64,000 nt of DNA, taken from contig BCHX01000004.1 in assembly GCA_001599755.1 (NCBI GenBank), positions 5,084,001 to 5,148,000 on the forward strand, written 5' to 3'. The position numbers and the translations under genes were made by a program. The stretch is from Gliomastix tumulicola (lineage: Eukaryota > Ascomycota > Sordariomycetes > Hypocreales > Bionectriaceae). This document shows positions 44,436 through 54,795 of the stretch, piece by piece. How positions within the stretch are numbered: the stretch's first letter is position 1; the number at the start of each line of letters is the position of its first letter. The notes under the pieces were generated by a model that was not told the origin of the DNA, did no database searches, and worked only from the letters and a program-made list of their open reading frames with translations.

Positions 44436-45315
44436 CCCAGCGGATGGGTCATTTTCTGACCGCGACACGTTGGATCGTCCAGGAGTCAGCTATACCTCTC
44501 GCAACGAAGCAAAGACTAAATATAATTAACGAACGACCGACCAGCTCCTTTTACAAGCGCGCCCTCATAGAGTGAATAAGGCCAAGATACTTCTATTAGG
44601 CAGCGTTAAGTTTCCAAGTCTTCGTCGATGCAGTCCATCACCCACGCTGTCATAAAGATAGCCAAGGTCAGCATTCCGAAAGGCCTTTCTTCGTAAGCCG
44701 CCGCAGTATGTCATATCTCGGACAGATGTTGTACTGCAATTCGATAATTTCCCGGATATGATAATACCCCTCACAGCAATTATGAGCCGAAAGACCCCGT
44801 TGGTACGGAGCAAACCGGAGCAGGCGTCTTCGTGCAATGCAACTCTGCCGCACGCACTAATCAGGAAGCCTTGTGACCACAGAAAACCAGTATATCTCTG
44901 CACTGGCGCAGCCCATGGGCCTTTAGCAAGGGTAGGACACGACTGACAAGAGGATGGGTCATTGAGGCCTCCGGGACTTCCACAGTCAAGAGTTCTGCCG
45001 AGCCGTTTGATACTACCGGGTATGGAACAAAGACTCACCAGCGATATCCAGATCATCTGCACTCTTCCGACATGGCTGCACAAGACTATGCTTATCTTGG
45101 AGCAGAAGCGGGGTTCTAGCTGCAGGGAACCTTTCATCGTAGACCGCGTCCTGTTAGCAGAAATAACTGCTCTTGCTACCATCGCCACAATATCATATCT
45201 CCCTCGTTTCGGCAGGTGGGCTTCTTGGGAATTATATAAATCCGTGACGGGCCTATCCGTCTTACCACCTCATGGGTGTGCGACAGATTATTGAGAAGAC
45301 GGAGACCGAGACACT
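44436..45315. other. Intergenic, promoter of first P450
   Basis: 880 bp. A 207-codon open frame on the minus strand (44565-45188) has no domain resemblance and is judged chance. The right end is the P450 core promoter. Confidence 0.5.
45235..45240 (+). promoter_or_regulatory. TATA box of first P450
   Basis: TATAAA within ATTATATAAATCC, 76 bp before the P450 start codon. Confidence 0.6.
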
Positions 45316-47218
45316 ATGGAACTCGCATCGTATGCTGCCGCCGCCGTGAAGGCCCTTTCATTTTCCAGCTTCAGGGATAGCTTCCCTCTTTATGTTTTGT
45401 TAGCTGTGGCGGTCTACATCGCCTATGGACTCAGCACCGTCCCTTTGAACAGTGACATACCCTTTTTCACGCCTGCCAATGCGCCCCTCCTGTTCTGCAG
45501 AGCCAAGGCATGTCCAGATGTTATTCCACGATGTTGTCTCGCAGCCCATGAGGCCTACGTCTGACCTCTCGCAGCTGAAGCGTCGATTTGTGGCATCAAG
45601 TCGTGAGTTAATTTCGGAAGCCCAAGAAGTCTTCCCCTGCCAGGCCTTTCGCATCATGACAGATCTGGGTGAAGTGGTCTTCCTCCCTCACCAGTTCGCC
45701 GAGGAGATTAAGAACGACCATAGATTTAGTTTTACCACAGCATTTGAGGAGGTAATGTCTTTTCTGATGATAAGCATATCATTGAAGAAGCTTTTAATTA
45801 AGGTGTCCTCTTGTTCAGGACTTTCACGCAGGGATCCCCGGGTTTGAAACTGCCAGCCTAGGCGGCCTCGAGAGCGGGCTGCTGCAGCTCATTGCACGGA
45901 AGCAATTGACCAAGAATTTAAGTATATTTTATCCCCTTCGGAGGAAACCATTCTCGCGCTGCATGGCTGACCAGCGATTGGTATAGACGAGTTTTGCACA
46001 ACACTGTCTCGAGAAACAGCGTCTGCTCTGACGACTAACTTTGGGTCGGCCGGCGGTAAGACACAACTTCCCAAGCGGAATAGAGTCAACAAAATAACGC
46101 ATATAGCTACAGTGTGGAGCGAAGTTATGATCAAAGAACGCCTGCTCGATATCGTCGCTCGTCTCTCCTCCCGGATCTACCTCGGCGATGAGTTTGGCGC
46201 CGATGAGCAATGGCTGAAGATTACAAAGCTTTACACATCTCATTTCTTCACGGCCGCAACCAAGCTCCGTATGTATCCGCGTCTCTTTCGCCGGCTGGCT
46301 CACTGGTTTATACCGGAGTGTAAGCTTCTTCGCATCCATTTACGCAGCGCCCAGGACATTTTACAGCCGATAGTCGATCGCCGCAGAAGTCTTCGTGATG
46401 CAGCTGTTGCGGCTGGTGAAGCGGTCCCCGATTTTGGCGACGCTCTAGATTGGGTTGAAAGAGAAGCCGCTGCCAAAGGCATCCAGTGCAATCCTGCCAT
46501 CTTCCAGCTTCTCTTGACAACTGTGTCAATCAACACCACCACCGACCTGCTCCAACAATGCATAGTTTGCATCTCCCAGAACCCGGGCATTATTGGCGCT
46601 CTCAGAGAGGAAATACGAAATGTTTTGCGCACCCAGGGCCTTTCCAGAGCGTCACTATCAGATATGGAGCTCTTGGACAGTGTGATAAAGGAGTCACAGC
46701 GCTTAAAACCGACTAGCATCGGTGAGTCAAAGCCAACGTGCAAATGACGTGATAGGACATAGCTGACTGCCAGCTTCACTACAGCGGCTATGCGACGCTA
46801 TGTTGAAGAGCACACTACACTGTCAAACGGCTTGTCTCTCGACAGAGGCACGCGGGTCTACGTGGACTCCTCCCGAATGTGGGATCCAGATGTGCATGCT
46901 CATCCGGAACAGTGGGATGGATACCGGTTTTTGGCCATGCGGTCAACTGCCGGGAAAGAGAAGACAGCGCAGTTGGTGAGCACGGCTCCAGATCACCTCG
47001 CCTTCGGGTACGGCCGGCATGCCTGCCCGGGACGGTTCCTCGCAGCAACCGAAATCAAAATCGTCCTCTGCCACTTCCTGCTCAAATACGACTGTATGCT
47101 GTCACCCGGAACAGACGTCAAGCCCGTGATGAATGGTATACTGGCGAGCGGCAGCTCCACTGCAAGGATGCTCATCCGTCGCCGTGGTGAGATAGAGGTA
47201 GACGTCGACGCCCTCTGA
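45316..47218 (+). CDS. Cytochrome P450 (ent-kaurene-oxidase-like fungal group)
   Basis: 533-aa membrane-anchored monooxygenase. Exons 45316-45519, 45575-45751, 45819-45921, 45987-46055, 46107-46721, 46785-47218. N-terminal helix at about 23-40 (FPLYVLLAVAVYIAYGL). The ExxR motif is in VIKESQRLKP near residue 381; the haem loop FGYGRHACPG places the Cys near residue 470. The I-helix reads TVSINTTTDLL instead of the usual AGxxTT, as in the fungal ent-kaurene-oxidase-like clade, and the RFLAATEIKI after the Cys also fits that clade. The first intron (donor GTTATT) is the least certain; all others are canonical. The substrate is unknown. No terpene cyclase is in the window, so an ent-kaurene role is not implied. 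Confidence 0.85.
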
Positions 47219-48100
47219 GGAATGGTGGGACGCAGGGAAGTCCCACCAGTAGCCCACGGAATATATCGGATCATACCGGTATCTTCCTTGCAAACCTGGT
47301 CAAACATTACAAAAGAATATGCTGTCTATATCGGGTGTGTCCAGGGGGCAGAGGGGTCATCCATAGAAGATTGAGATCGTACGATTTTCTCGGCGCCGGC
47401 AACACCCTATTTTCCTTGTGCCGAGATGGTTTGTATGGAGCCTAGGATTCTCGAGAGATTGAGACGCAGATAGGTTTTAAGCACTTGTCGGCCCGATTTG
47501 AGCAAAGCCTGAGCGCGTGGTTTAGAGCGCCGGACGAATGGAATGCCCCGGGTAGTTTTGGGAAGGTGATATTAGATCCAACAGCTTATCATGTCGTGAC
47601 CCCATTCCTGACGCAAGTTCTCGCGGTTTGAAACAAGGCAGTGGCGAACGCGCGGAATCATTCTAGTGGTGTAATTCAGCCCGGAATCGGTGGCTTTCAG
47701 TCAATGACACGTGGAAGCAAATTGACTACCTCGGCTGGTGAAGAGCGTGCTATCGATCACGAAACTTGTGATATCGCCATTCTCTACTGTGCTCTTGCCG
47801 CCCTCGAGACAATTTTGAAGACGGATCATGATAGTGGACGACGAGTCTCGGCAGATACCTTCATATTCATTCAAAACAGGAAAATATGGACTCAAGTCTG
47901 AGCGCGACTAGTTCCCCACGCCCGCCACGTCCTAGTTAACGCTCTGTCCTCCATTCGGCATTGCCAGCGAAGTCAGGCTTCCCCGAGTCATTCTCGTCGA
48001 CAGCTTTTCGGGCGGATGTGTGCGAGCCATCAAGGTGCAGAGGCACGTGGAAACTTGTTGTCGAGGATGCGGGATTGCTCAACGACATGCAGCAGTCAGC
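47219..48100. other. Convergent intergenic region between two P450s
   Basis: 882 bp between the 3' ends of two P450 genes. It is unusually long for a convergent gap here. A short frame (47641-47901, plus) contains CDIAILYCALAALETI, faintly like the nucleoside-phosphorylase-type domain of fungal NLR-like proteins, and may be a decayed fragment. Confidence 0.4.
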
Positions 48101-50045
48101 TCAAGCCTCAGTGCTGACACGGTGCTCTTGTCTTGGTATCAAGACAGCCTTCCAATGGCCCGTTGAAAACTGCATCGTGATGTACTGTCTGAAGTCCACA
48201 TCTTGGCCAGACACCTCGACAACATCGAACCTGGACAACAGATTCGCTGCAATCATTCTCATCTCGGCCCATGCAAAGCTATAGTTGGTCTTAGTACAAC
48301 ACTCCCACCATTAGGTAGAAAGCTAAGACTCACTTGATTCCGATACAAGAATGCTTGCCCGCAGAGAATGGATAATAGGCCTCTAAACTGCGCTGATGTT
48401 AGTACCCACGTCTTGCGGACAGAATCAATACGGGGACTCTCGTACTCTGCCGGTGGCGCATCCCCTCTCTCTCCATCTGGAAGGAAGCGCTCTGGCCAGA
48501 ATCGCAAAGCTTGCGGGAAGTGTTGCTCGCTGCGATGAAGGTCGCGGTAGGATGCCGAGACCACGGTGTGTGGAGGAAGATCGTACTCTGCCAGTTTAAT
48601 CCACTGATCTCCCGTCCGGCGGCCCATCTCGGATGCTATCGGGTGCAAACGCAATGTCTCTTTGATGCATGCCTCGAGGTATCCGAAACGGGGCTCAGTT
48701 CTCACGGTCTTGGAGGAGAGAATTTCGTCGTCCACGTTCAAGATGGGCAGCGTGCCCAGGAGTTTGGCTCGTACTTTTGGGTTCCGTGCCAGTTCAAGAA
48801 ACAGGCAAGCGGTCGTGCCGGAGGTCGTTTCAGAGCCGGCAAGAAGAATTTCCGACATCTGGTCAACGATGTCGCGTGTATTCATTCGAGTGAGTGTGTC
48901 GGGCTTCTGACCCTCGTCAACGAGATGTTGAAGCAAGTCGGGTCGCGCGGAATCGCCATTTCGAGAACGCCTTTGGACGACAGCATCAATCGCCTGCGAA
49001 AGATTAGTGTTTTCTGTTAGCCAAGACCAATTTTTCGTCACTGAGTACCAAACATGCTGTGTCAAGAGTCTTACCACGATCATCTCCCGAGGCCAGTCAA
49101 ACTTGATGTCCCAGCCCATGTCCCTAAGAAATCTCTTGATATAGACAGTCTAGAGGCACGGGTCAGTCGATTTTGGGGTCGTCGCTGGATTCGAAAAGCA
49201 CTTGCCTGATATCTCTTACTGAGCCCATCGAAAATAGATCTAGGGATTGACTTCCAAACCCTTTCGTCCACGCCTTCTTCTGTCTCGGCATTTGGATTCG
49301 TTTGCCCAAACCCTCGCCCAAAGGAACATTCGCCCATGCTATATAATCAACATTGGTAAGTGTGCCTAAGCTGAAGGTTCGTCGTGAAAGGACAACTTAC
49401 ATATCAAGAGCAACATTGTGAAGGTCGTCCATCAGGTCCACCTCAAATGAGCCACCAATAACAAGGCTGTTTTGGTACTTTTCCAACAAGCTCTTGATGA
49501 TCTTTGCAAAGAACACATCTAACTGGTCAACGTAAGAGACTGTAAAAGCTGGTGAGAGGAAGCGCTTAAGCCTCTTGTGCGGCAGTGGTCGGCTGTAGGA
49601 TGCGGAAACCATTAGCTGTGACTGAAGCTTGGAGTAAATGCGAACCGTAGAATGGCTTGACATACATTTCTCCGAAGAGACCCGGGCTTCGCCTGTCACG
49701 GGAGATCTCGGAATACATTGCCACTTTCGGCAGATCGACTTTGAGGAGGATTTGTCTCATAGCATCTTTGTCAGAGATCCAGACCTGACGAGGCCCAAGG
49801 CGAACAACGGGCCCGTAGGCCTTATGGCTTTTCTCCACGAGTTTCCAGATGTTACCCGTAGCAAAGCCATATCGCAGATGGAGGGCAGTCAGAGGACTGT
49901 ACCAAGGCCCAGGGATGCGACGTAGAGGGGATCTCAAGGAGTTGAAAAGGCCGTAAGCAAAGCGTGAAGAGTACCAGAAGACAAAGGATGCAATGAGAAG
50001 TGGAAGGGCCTTTGCGGCAATCCATGAAGCCAGCTGATGTGTCAT
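48101..50045 (-). CDS. Cytochrome P450 with AGSETTS I-helix
   Basis: 522-aa microsomal monooxygenase of a different P450 clade from the one at 45.3 kb. Seven exons: 50045-49666, 49592-49401, 49338-49206, 49149-49075, 48993-48432, 48382-48334, 48288 or 48278-48101 (48278 gives the correct phase). N-terminal helix (ALPLLIASFVFWYSS), Pro-rich hinge RRIPGPWYSP, I-helix LLAGSETTSGTT, ExxR in CIKETLRLHP, haem loop FSAGKHSCIG followed by INFAWAEMRM. Intron 3 begins GCAAGT (GC-AG type). Intron 5 is only 49 bp with a CTAAC branch site. It is divergent from the desaturase across 348 bp, which suggests joint control. Confidence 0.85.
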
Positions 50046-50393
50046 TATGGAGACTGCGGAGGTGAAGACAAGAACACAATAGAGAGTGGTGACGTGGTGA
50101 AGAAATCAGGGACTGTTCTCGAAAAACGACGTGCATGTCTGGCTCCCTATTTATAATTCTCCTGGAACTCCCTCAGCTCCCGGACTTCACACTCCGCGCA
50201 CTCCCATGGCGTGTGCCAAGCCCCTTGCGCTGTTTTGTCAACGGCAGCTTATGCGGCAGCTTATTCGACAGGAGGAGGGCCGTGAGTGATTCTTGTTTTA
50301 TATGAAGGACAATGATGCCCCATGTAAGATTGCAAACTCGCCACCTTCACACTTCCTGATCACGCCTATTCAAAGTACAGAACTCTCGCCACC
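50046..50393. promoter_or_regulatory. Divergent promoter of P450 and desaturase
   Basis: 348 bp between head-to-head genes. It has CGG-N10-CCG at 50181-50196, a plausible zinc-cluster site, similar to CGG-N9-CCG in the aminotransferase/aldolase promoter. Confidence 0.5.
50149..50155 (-). promoter_or_regulatory. TATA-like box of second P450
   Basis: TATAAAT on the minus strand about 105 bp before the P450 start. Confidence 0.5.
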
Positions 50394-51806
50394 ATGATGC
50401 AGAACATGATGTTGGGTGAAGTTTCCCCCAGTGTTGACTCGAGTTGCAACGAGGTGCGTTCACGCTCCAACATTTAGTCCCTCTTTGGGCCCTGTTTATG
50501 ATCAAAGATGAGTTCAAATCCTTGACAAAATATAGATACCGGACATAAAGGTCCTCCGAGAGAGCATTCCGCCGCACTGCTTCAGACCCTCTATCTCGAG
50601 GTCCTTTGGGTACCTCCTCCGCGATTTTTTGATGGCCAGTATTCTTCTCTTCGTCGCTATTCGCTTCATTCCGACAATCACGTCTCCCTTTCTCCGCGCA
50701 GTCGCTTGGATACTCTACGGGTTCTTTCAAGGCTTGGTGGGCACGGGGCTCTGGATTCTCGCACATGAGGCCGGGCACGGTTCATTCTCCCAGTACCCTT
50801 ACCTCAATGATTTGGTGGGCTGGTTCACCCACTCAGTGTTGTTGGTACCGTACTTCTCTTGGAAGTTCTCTCATCACCGCCACCACTTGTTCACCGGTCA
50901 TATGGACAAGGACACAGCTTTTGTACCAGAGACTCGCGCCAGTCACTGGGGAAAGACCCAAGTCGTCCCGCTTCTGGATATCGATCGACTCGAAGATATC
51001 CCCGCGGTGCAACTTTTACGACTTGTACTGCATCAGCTTTTTGGATGGCCACTCTACCTTTTCTTCAACGCAACCGCAGGCAACAACAGCCTACCAAGAA
51101 CCGCGGACCACAGCAGCTTGCCAAGGGCTGCATGCAACATGTTTCGCCAAAGCCATTTCGACCCTGGCAGTGCCGTATTTCGTCCCAGCGAGGCGGCATA
51201 TGTGTTGCTATCAGACATAGGAGTTGGGCTGATGCTTGCGGCCCTGTACTGTTCGTGGTTGACGATCGGCTCTCTCAATCTCATGCTAGTTTACGGTCAG
51301 CCCTACTTTTGGGTCCATCATTGGTTGAGTATGACCCCGGATTATGAATACTGAGCTGATGGTGGCGAGATTACGGGTAGCTGACAGGTGTTTAGTTGCT
51401 ATCACATACTTGCACCACACACATATGGATATCCCCCACTACGGATCCAACAGTTGGACATTCGTGAAGGGGGCGCTGGCAACAGTTGACAGAGATTTTG
51501 GTTTCCTTGGGCGCCATCTCTTTCATGGCATCATTGAGTATCATGTGGTTCACCACCTCTTCCCGTATGTTCCCGCACACTGTCCCCGACTGCACCGCAC
51601 AGGGGCCATCTGACCAGTTTAGTCGCATCCCCTTCTACCACTGCGAGGAGGCAACCGAGGCGATCCAACCCTTGCTTGGAAATCTATACCGCCGAGACAG
51701 CTCATCCTTCCTCTGGCAGCTGTGGACGACTTTCAATGCCTGCAAGTTTGTGGAGTATGACGCGGAGCAACCCGGGGGGGTGGCTAGATGGGTCGAGAAG
51801 GAGTGA
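50394..51806 (+). CDS. Membrane fatty-acid desaturase, delta-12 (FAD2) type
   Basis: 401-aa ER di-iron desaturase or related enzyme (desaturase, acetylenase, hydroxylase share this fold). Exons 50394-50453, 50536-51328, 51396-51564, 51623-51806. Three His boxes are present: HEAGHGS, SHHRHH and HVVHH, with membrane helices between. The final part (RIPFYHCEEATEAIQPLLG) is typical of fungal delta-12 enzymes. The first box has Ala where ordinary FAD2 enzymes have Cys (HECGH). The N-terminus is short compared with housekeeping fungal delta-12 desaturases (commonly above 430 aa). It sits between P450 and SDR genes, not with lipid genes, so it is probably a specialised copy acting on an acyl chain of a metabolite. 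Confidence 0.87.
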
Positions 51807-53039
51807 GATTTGAGAAACCACTAGGAAGGTTTCCGGTTGATGCCGCTGGCTGCTAGTGCGGAATTAGGCAGGGAGGCAAAGAACGCATGGGGTTCTCGGG
51901 TCATTGGGCCTTTATCAGTACAATGCAGGTTTCAATTGGACTGCAATGCAGGTTCTAATTGGACAAGAAAGTTCTATGTAGCTAGCCTTAGTTTGGGGGC
52001 TAGCTGCTGTCAAAGATCGTGGACATTCGCGGTTCCTGATTCCAAATCTATCATATATAGCCACACTAGTAATCTTCTATATAATGATAACGCTATAGCC
52101 CTTCGTTGGCAGTGCAAACCGGGAGCTAAGATTTAAAATAGCAAGATAAGAAATAACGCGTCTTCGGAGAATACCCATGTCCGACTTGGATTCCAGCGCC
52201 CGCCCGCATGGGGAACCAAGTCAGACCGAGGTATAGGCCACCACACAAGCGCTGATATGGTTTCAAGTTGACACTGCTACTCATACAAGCCTATCGGGGC
52301 GACATCAGTCGACAAGGGGCTTAATGCACCTCGCAAAGTGTAAGAGCATTTGCAATGTAGCGGGGCAGCTGACATCCATGGTTGAGGAGGGATTGAGAGG
52401 CCTCCCAGCACAGTAAAAGACAGCAGGGATATCCCAGTACCGAAGGGGGTCTTTCCACCATTAAAGACTTTGAGCGTGCGCGAGTGGACGTGAAGAGCAG
52501 TCAGTGAGTGCGCCAGGTTACGAGAGTCCAGCGTTTCAACATCTAGGCAGATAACAAACAAATAATCGTTCAGAAGCCGTACTAGCTCGAATTGACCCTG
52601 AACTTAGCTACAAGATCCTGTCTTGTGGTCCCAATAGACTTATGCAACATGGGCCTTCCGGAATCCCGCCTTACGGGCCGAAGGCGCTACGAGCTCGGCA
52701 TTTGCTATTTGGGCGCTGCAACTCAGAGGGTGTGGTTGTAATATGTTGAGCTGATTCGTCAGCAAGCCCGGTGCACCACAACGCAGACTTGAGGGTCATT
52801 CGGCAGTCAAGCTGATCTTGAACAAGTCTTGCTTTGAGTGCATCGATGTGACGCAATGAAAACCCCGTCCCCCGGCATCTTCTCGCCTCTATCTCCATGA
52901 CTGCCCTCAGCTCACGCCATTGAGGGGCAAGGAACGTAATATTAAGTCGGGATGTTCCCAAGAATCAAGGATCCAGATGCGATCTCGTGTGCTCCTCACA
53001 TCTTCTTTCTGCGCTTTTGTCTGGTCTAGAACGCCGAAG
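51807..53039. other. Intergenic with AT-rich, repeat-bearing tract
   Basis: 1.23 kb. Around 51920-51964 two ~23-bp imperfect direct copies of a CAATGCAGGTT-AATTGGAC element occur, followed by an AT-rich tract to 52150 with GCTAGC-type palindromes. No coding potential recognised. It may be a decayed mobile element, but no terminal repeats or transposase pieces were found. Confidence 0.4.
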
Positions 53040-54083
53040 ATGACGCCCAGCGTTGCATTCGTTACCGGTGCCAACGGATATGTCGGCCATGCTGTTGCCA
53101 GAGCGTTTGTCCGCGCGGGGTGGGTGACATACGGCCTTGTCAGATCTGTTCTATCAACGCAGAAGCTCGCGGAGGAAGAGATTATCCCAGTTGTAGGGAG
53201 CATTGATTCCAGGGCGAGTCATGAGGATATCCGCAACGCCCTGCCAGCGCGTCTCGATGTCATAGTCTCTACGACTGAAACATTCGCAGACTACGTGTCT
53301 CATTTCGAGAACATTGTCGCCCTGTTACGCACCCTGGGAGCTGCCAGTACGGCCGCAGGGAGGCAGCCAACGGTTATCTTCACTTCCGGCTGCAAAGACT
53401 ACGGAATAGGGCCGCACCGGGATGGCGAGCCCAGCCCACCCCCACACAACGAAGACACGCCACTGAATCCACCGCCCGTCGTTGCTATCAGGACCCAGCA
53501 CTCTCTCGCGATCTTCCGGCACGAAGACGCCTTTCGGTCCGTCTTGGTCAGGCCCACCTGCTTGTTCGGAAGGGGCTCGACCTATTATCAGAACTTCTTC
53601 GTGGTTGCAAGGCAGGCTGCACAGACGGGCCAGCGGCTTATCATGGAAGCTCCGCCCAACAACGTGCTGCATGCCTTGCACGTGGACGACTGCGCCGACG
53701 CATACGTTGCCATTGCATCCCACCCTCGCCCGACAGAGGTTTGGGGCCAGGTTTTCAACATCTCGGCACGTCGTTACGAAACCGTTGACGAAATCGCCAG
53801 GGCCCTGGTCAAGGAATACGGCATCCGGGAAGGCCCCGAGTACGTGGAGCCGGGGAACCGGGCAAACCCGCGGTGGATGCCAATGTTGCTCAACTTTCCC
53901 CAGTGGGTTGACTCGACCAAGCTGAGGGAGCTTACAGGATGGGGCGATCATCGACCGCTGTTTACTGAAGCATTGCATGTTTATCGCCTAGCCTTTGAGG
54001 CAGCAGAGGAAGGGGAGGACGAAGGTGTTCAGAGGGTGCGAGGATTGATGGCCCGTGTTGCTCGCCAAAAGAACTCGCTTTAA
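53040..54083 (+). CDS. Extended SDR / NAD-dependent epimerase-like protein
   Basis: 347-aa, intronless, Rossmann-fold protein. The N-terminal VTGANGYVGHAVAR (Gly pattern GxxGxxG, residues 8-15) binds NAD(P). Core strands VIVSTTE and VIFTSGCKDYG, and late segments LVRPTCLFGRGS and LHVDDCADAYV, match the NAD-dependent epimerase/dehydratase family. The usual catalytic Tyr-x3-Lys is not visible where expected (VAIRTQHSLAIF). This suggests an atypical enzyme or a regulatory NAD(P)-sensing protein of NmrA-like kind. An in-frame ATG at 52979 would add 20 residues; 53040 is chosen because it places the fold at the N-terminus. Last gene before trpE; could be part of the cluster. Confidence 0.8.
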   Translation: MTPSVAFVTGANGYVGHAVARAFVRAGWVTYGLVRSVLSTQKLAEEEIIPVVGSIDSRASHEDIRNALPARLDVIVSTTETFADYVSHFENIVALLRTLGAASTAAGRQPTVIFTSGCKDYGIGPHRDGEPSPPPHNEDTPLNPPPVVAIRTQHSLAIFRHEDAFRSVLVRPTCLFGRGSTYYQNFFVVARQAAQTGQRLIMEAPPNNVLHALHVDDCADAYVAIASHPRPTEVWGQVFNISARRYETVDEIARALVKEYGIREGPEYVEPGNRANPRWMPMLLNFPQWVDSTKLRELTGWGDHRPLFTEALHVYRLAFEAAEEGEDEGVQRVRGLMARVARQKNSL

Positions 54084-54795
54084 GTCTATTATAGCTCACT
54101 AGTCCATCAGAAGCACTTCAGTCAGCGTATCTTCTACTGCTTACAGTTCCAAGCACTATGAACATCTCAGATCCAGAGACACCTCGTACCTGTGTCCGAG
54201 TGGACGTGCAGAGCTTACCCGTTTGTATCAAGCCGGTGACCTCCCAGACTTTCCATCGCCTCTTAGAGGCCGTCGTCTCCGACATTAGACACTTGATTTC
54301 ACCTTTATGCTTTACGCACAAGCAGTATCAGACGCACAAGCAGTATCAGACCAGATGGCAGACTACGTCACCGTACCGGACGACCTAGAGACTTTACAAA
54401 GCCTCCCCTTACAGGTATGGATGATAGTGGCGATGGGGCACCTGTTTGTAGGAGAATTTAGAGAGAATGAGGATGGCGAGATTACAGCTGGTGCCCTCGT
54501 GGAGGATGACTATCGGTGCTACTACTCATCGCATAATGATGGCACCTTGGCACTACCTGGTGAAGAGATGCAAGAATTCGCGACACCCGGCAGTCAGATG
54601 CTTGACTTTGAGCTGTAAGAACTACGAGTGTGCTAGGTTAGGCAATACCAGGTACACGTCTGCCAGCGCACGATATGCTTGGTCAGCTCCCTCGCCCACT
54701 TACATCAATATGCTACTTGTGTTCGTGTCATTTATTCGATGGCGGCCGTGGACAGTCTATTGAGATCTCTTGACTGAACTTTTCCCTACCCAAAT
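54084..54795. other. Intergenic with a doubtful short frame
   Basis: About 710 bp. A frame at 54307-54618 (plus) encodes an acidic 103-residue peptide of unknown kind. Its N-terminus is formed by the 18-bp duplication, so it is more likely non-genic or decayed. Confidence 0.35.
54316..54351. repeat. Perfect 18-bp tandem duplication
   Basis: GCACAAGCAGTATCAGAC occurs twice head-to-tail without mismatch. Confidence 0.95.

Noticed and set aside
44565..45188. 207-codon minus-strand open frame upstream of the first P450
   Set aside because: No domain, mixed composition, and it overlaps the P450 promoter with its TATA box; taken as chance.
45316..47218. Gibberellin-type ent-kaurene oxidase role for the first P450
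   Set aside because: Similarity is to the clade as a whole. No terpene cyclase or other gibberellin gene is in the window.
54307..54618. 103-codon plus-strand frame as a real gene
   Set aside because: The N-terminus arises from an 18-bp tandem duplication, no family resemblance, no clear promoter; left as intergenic.
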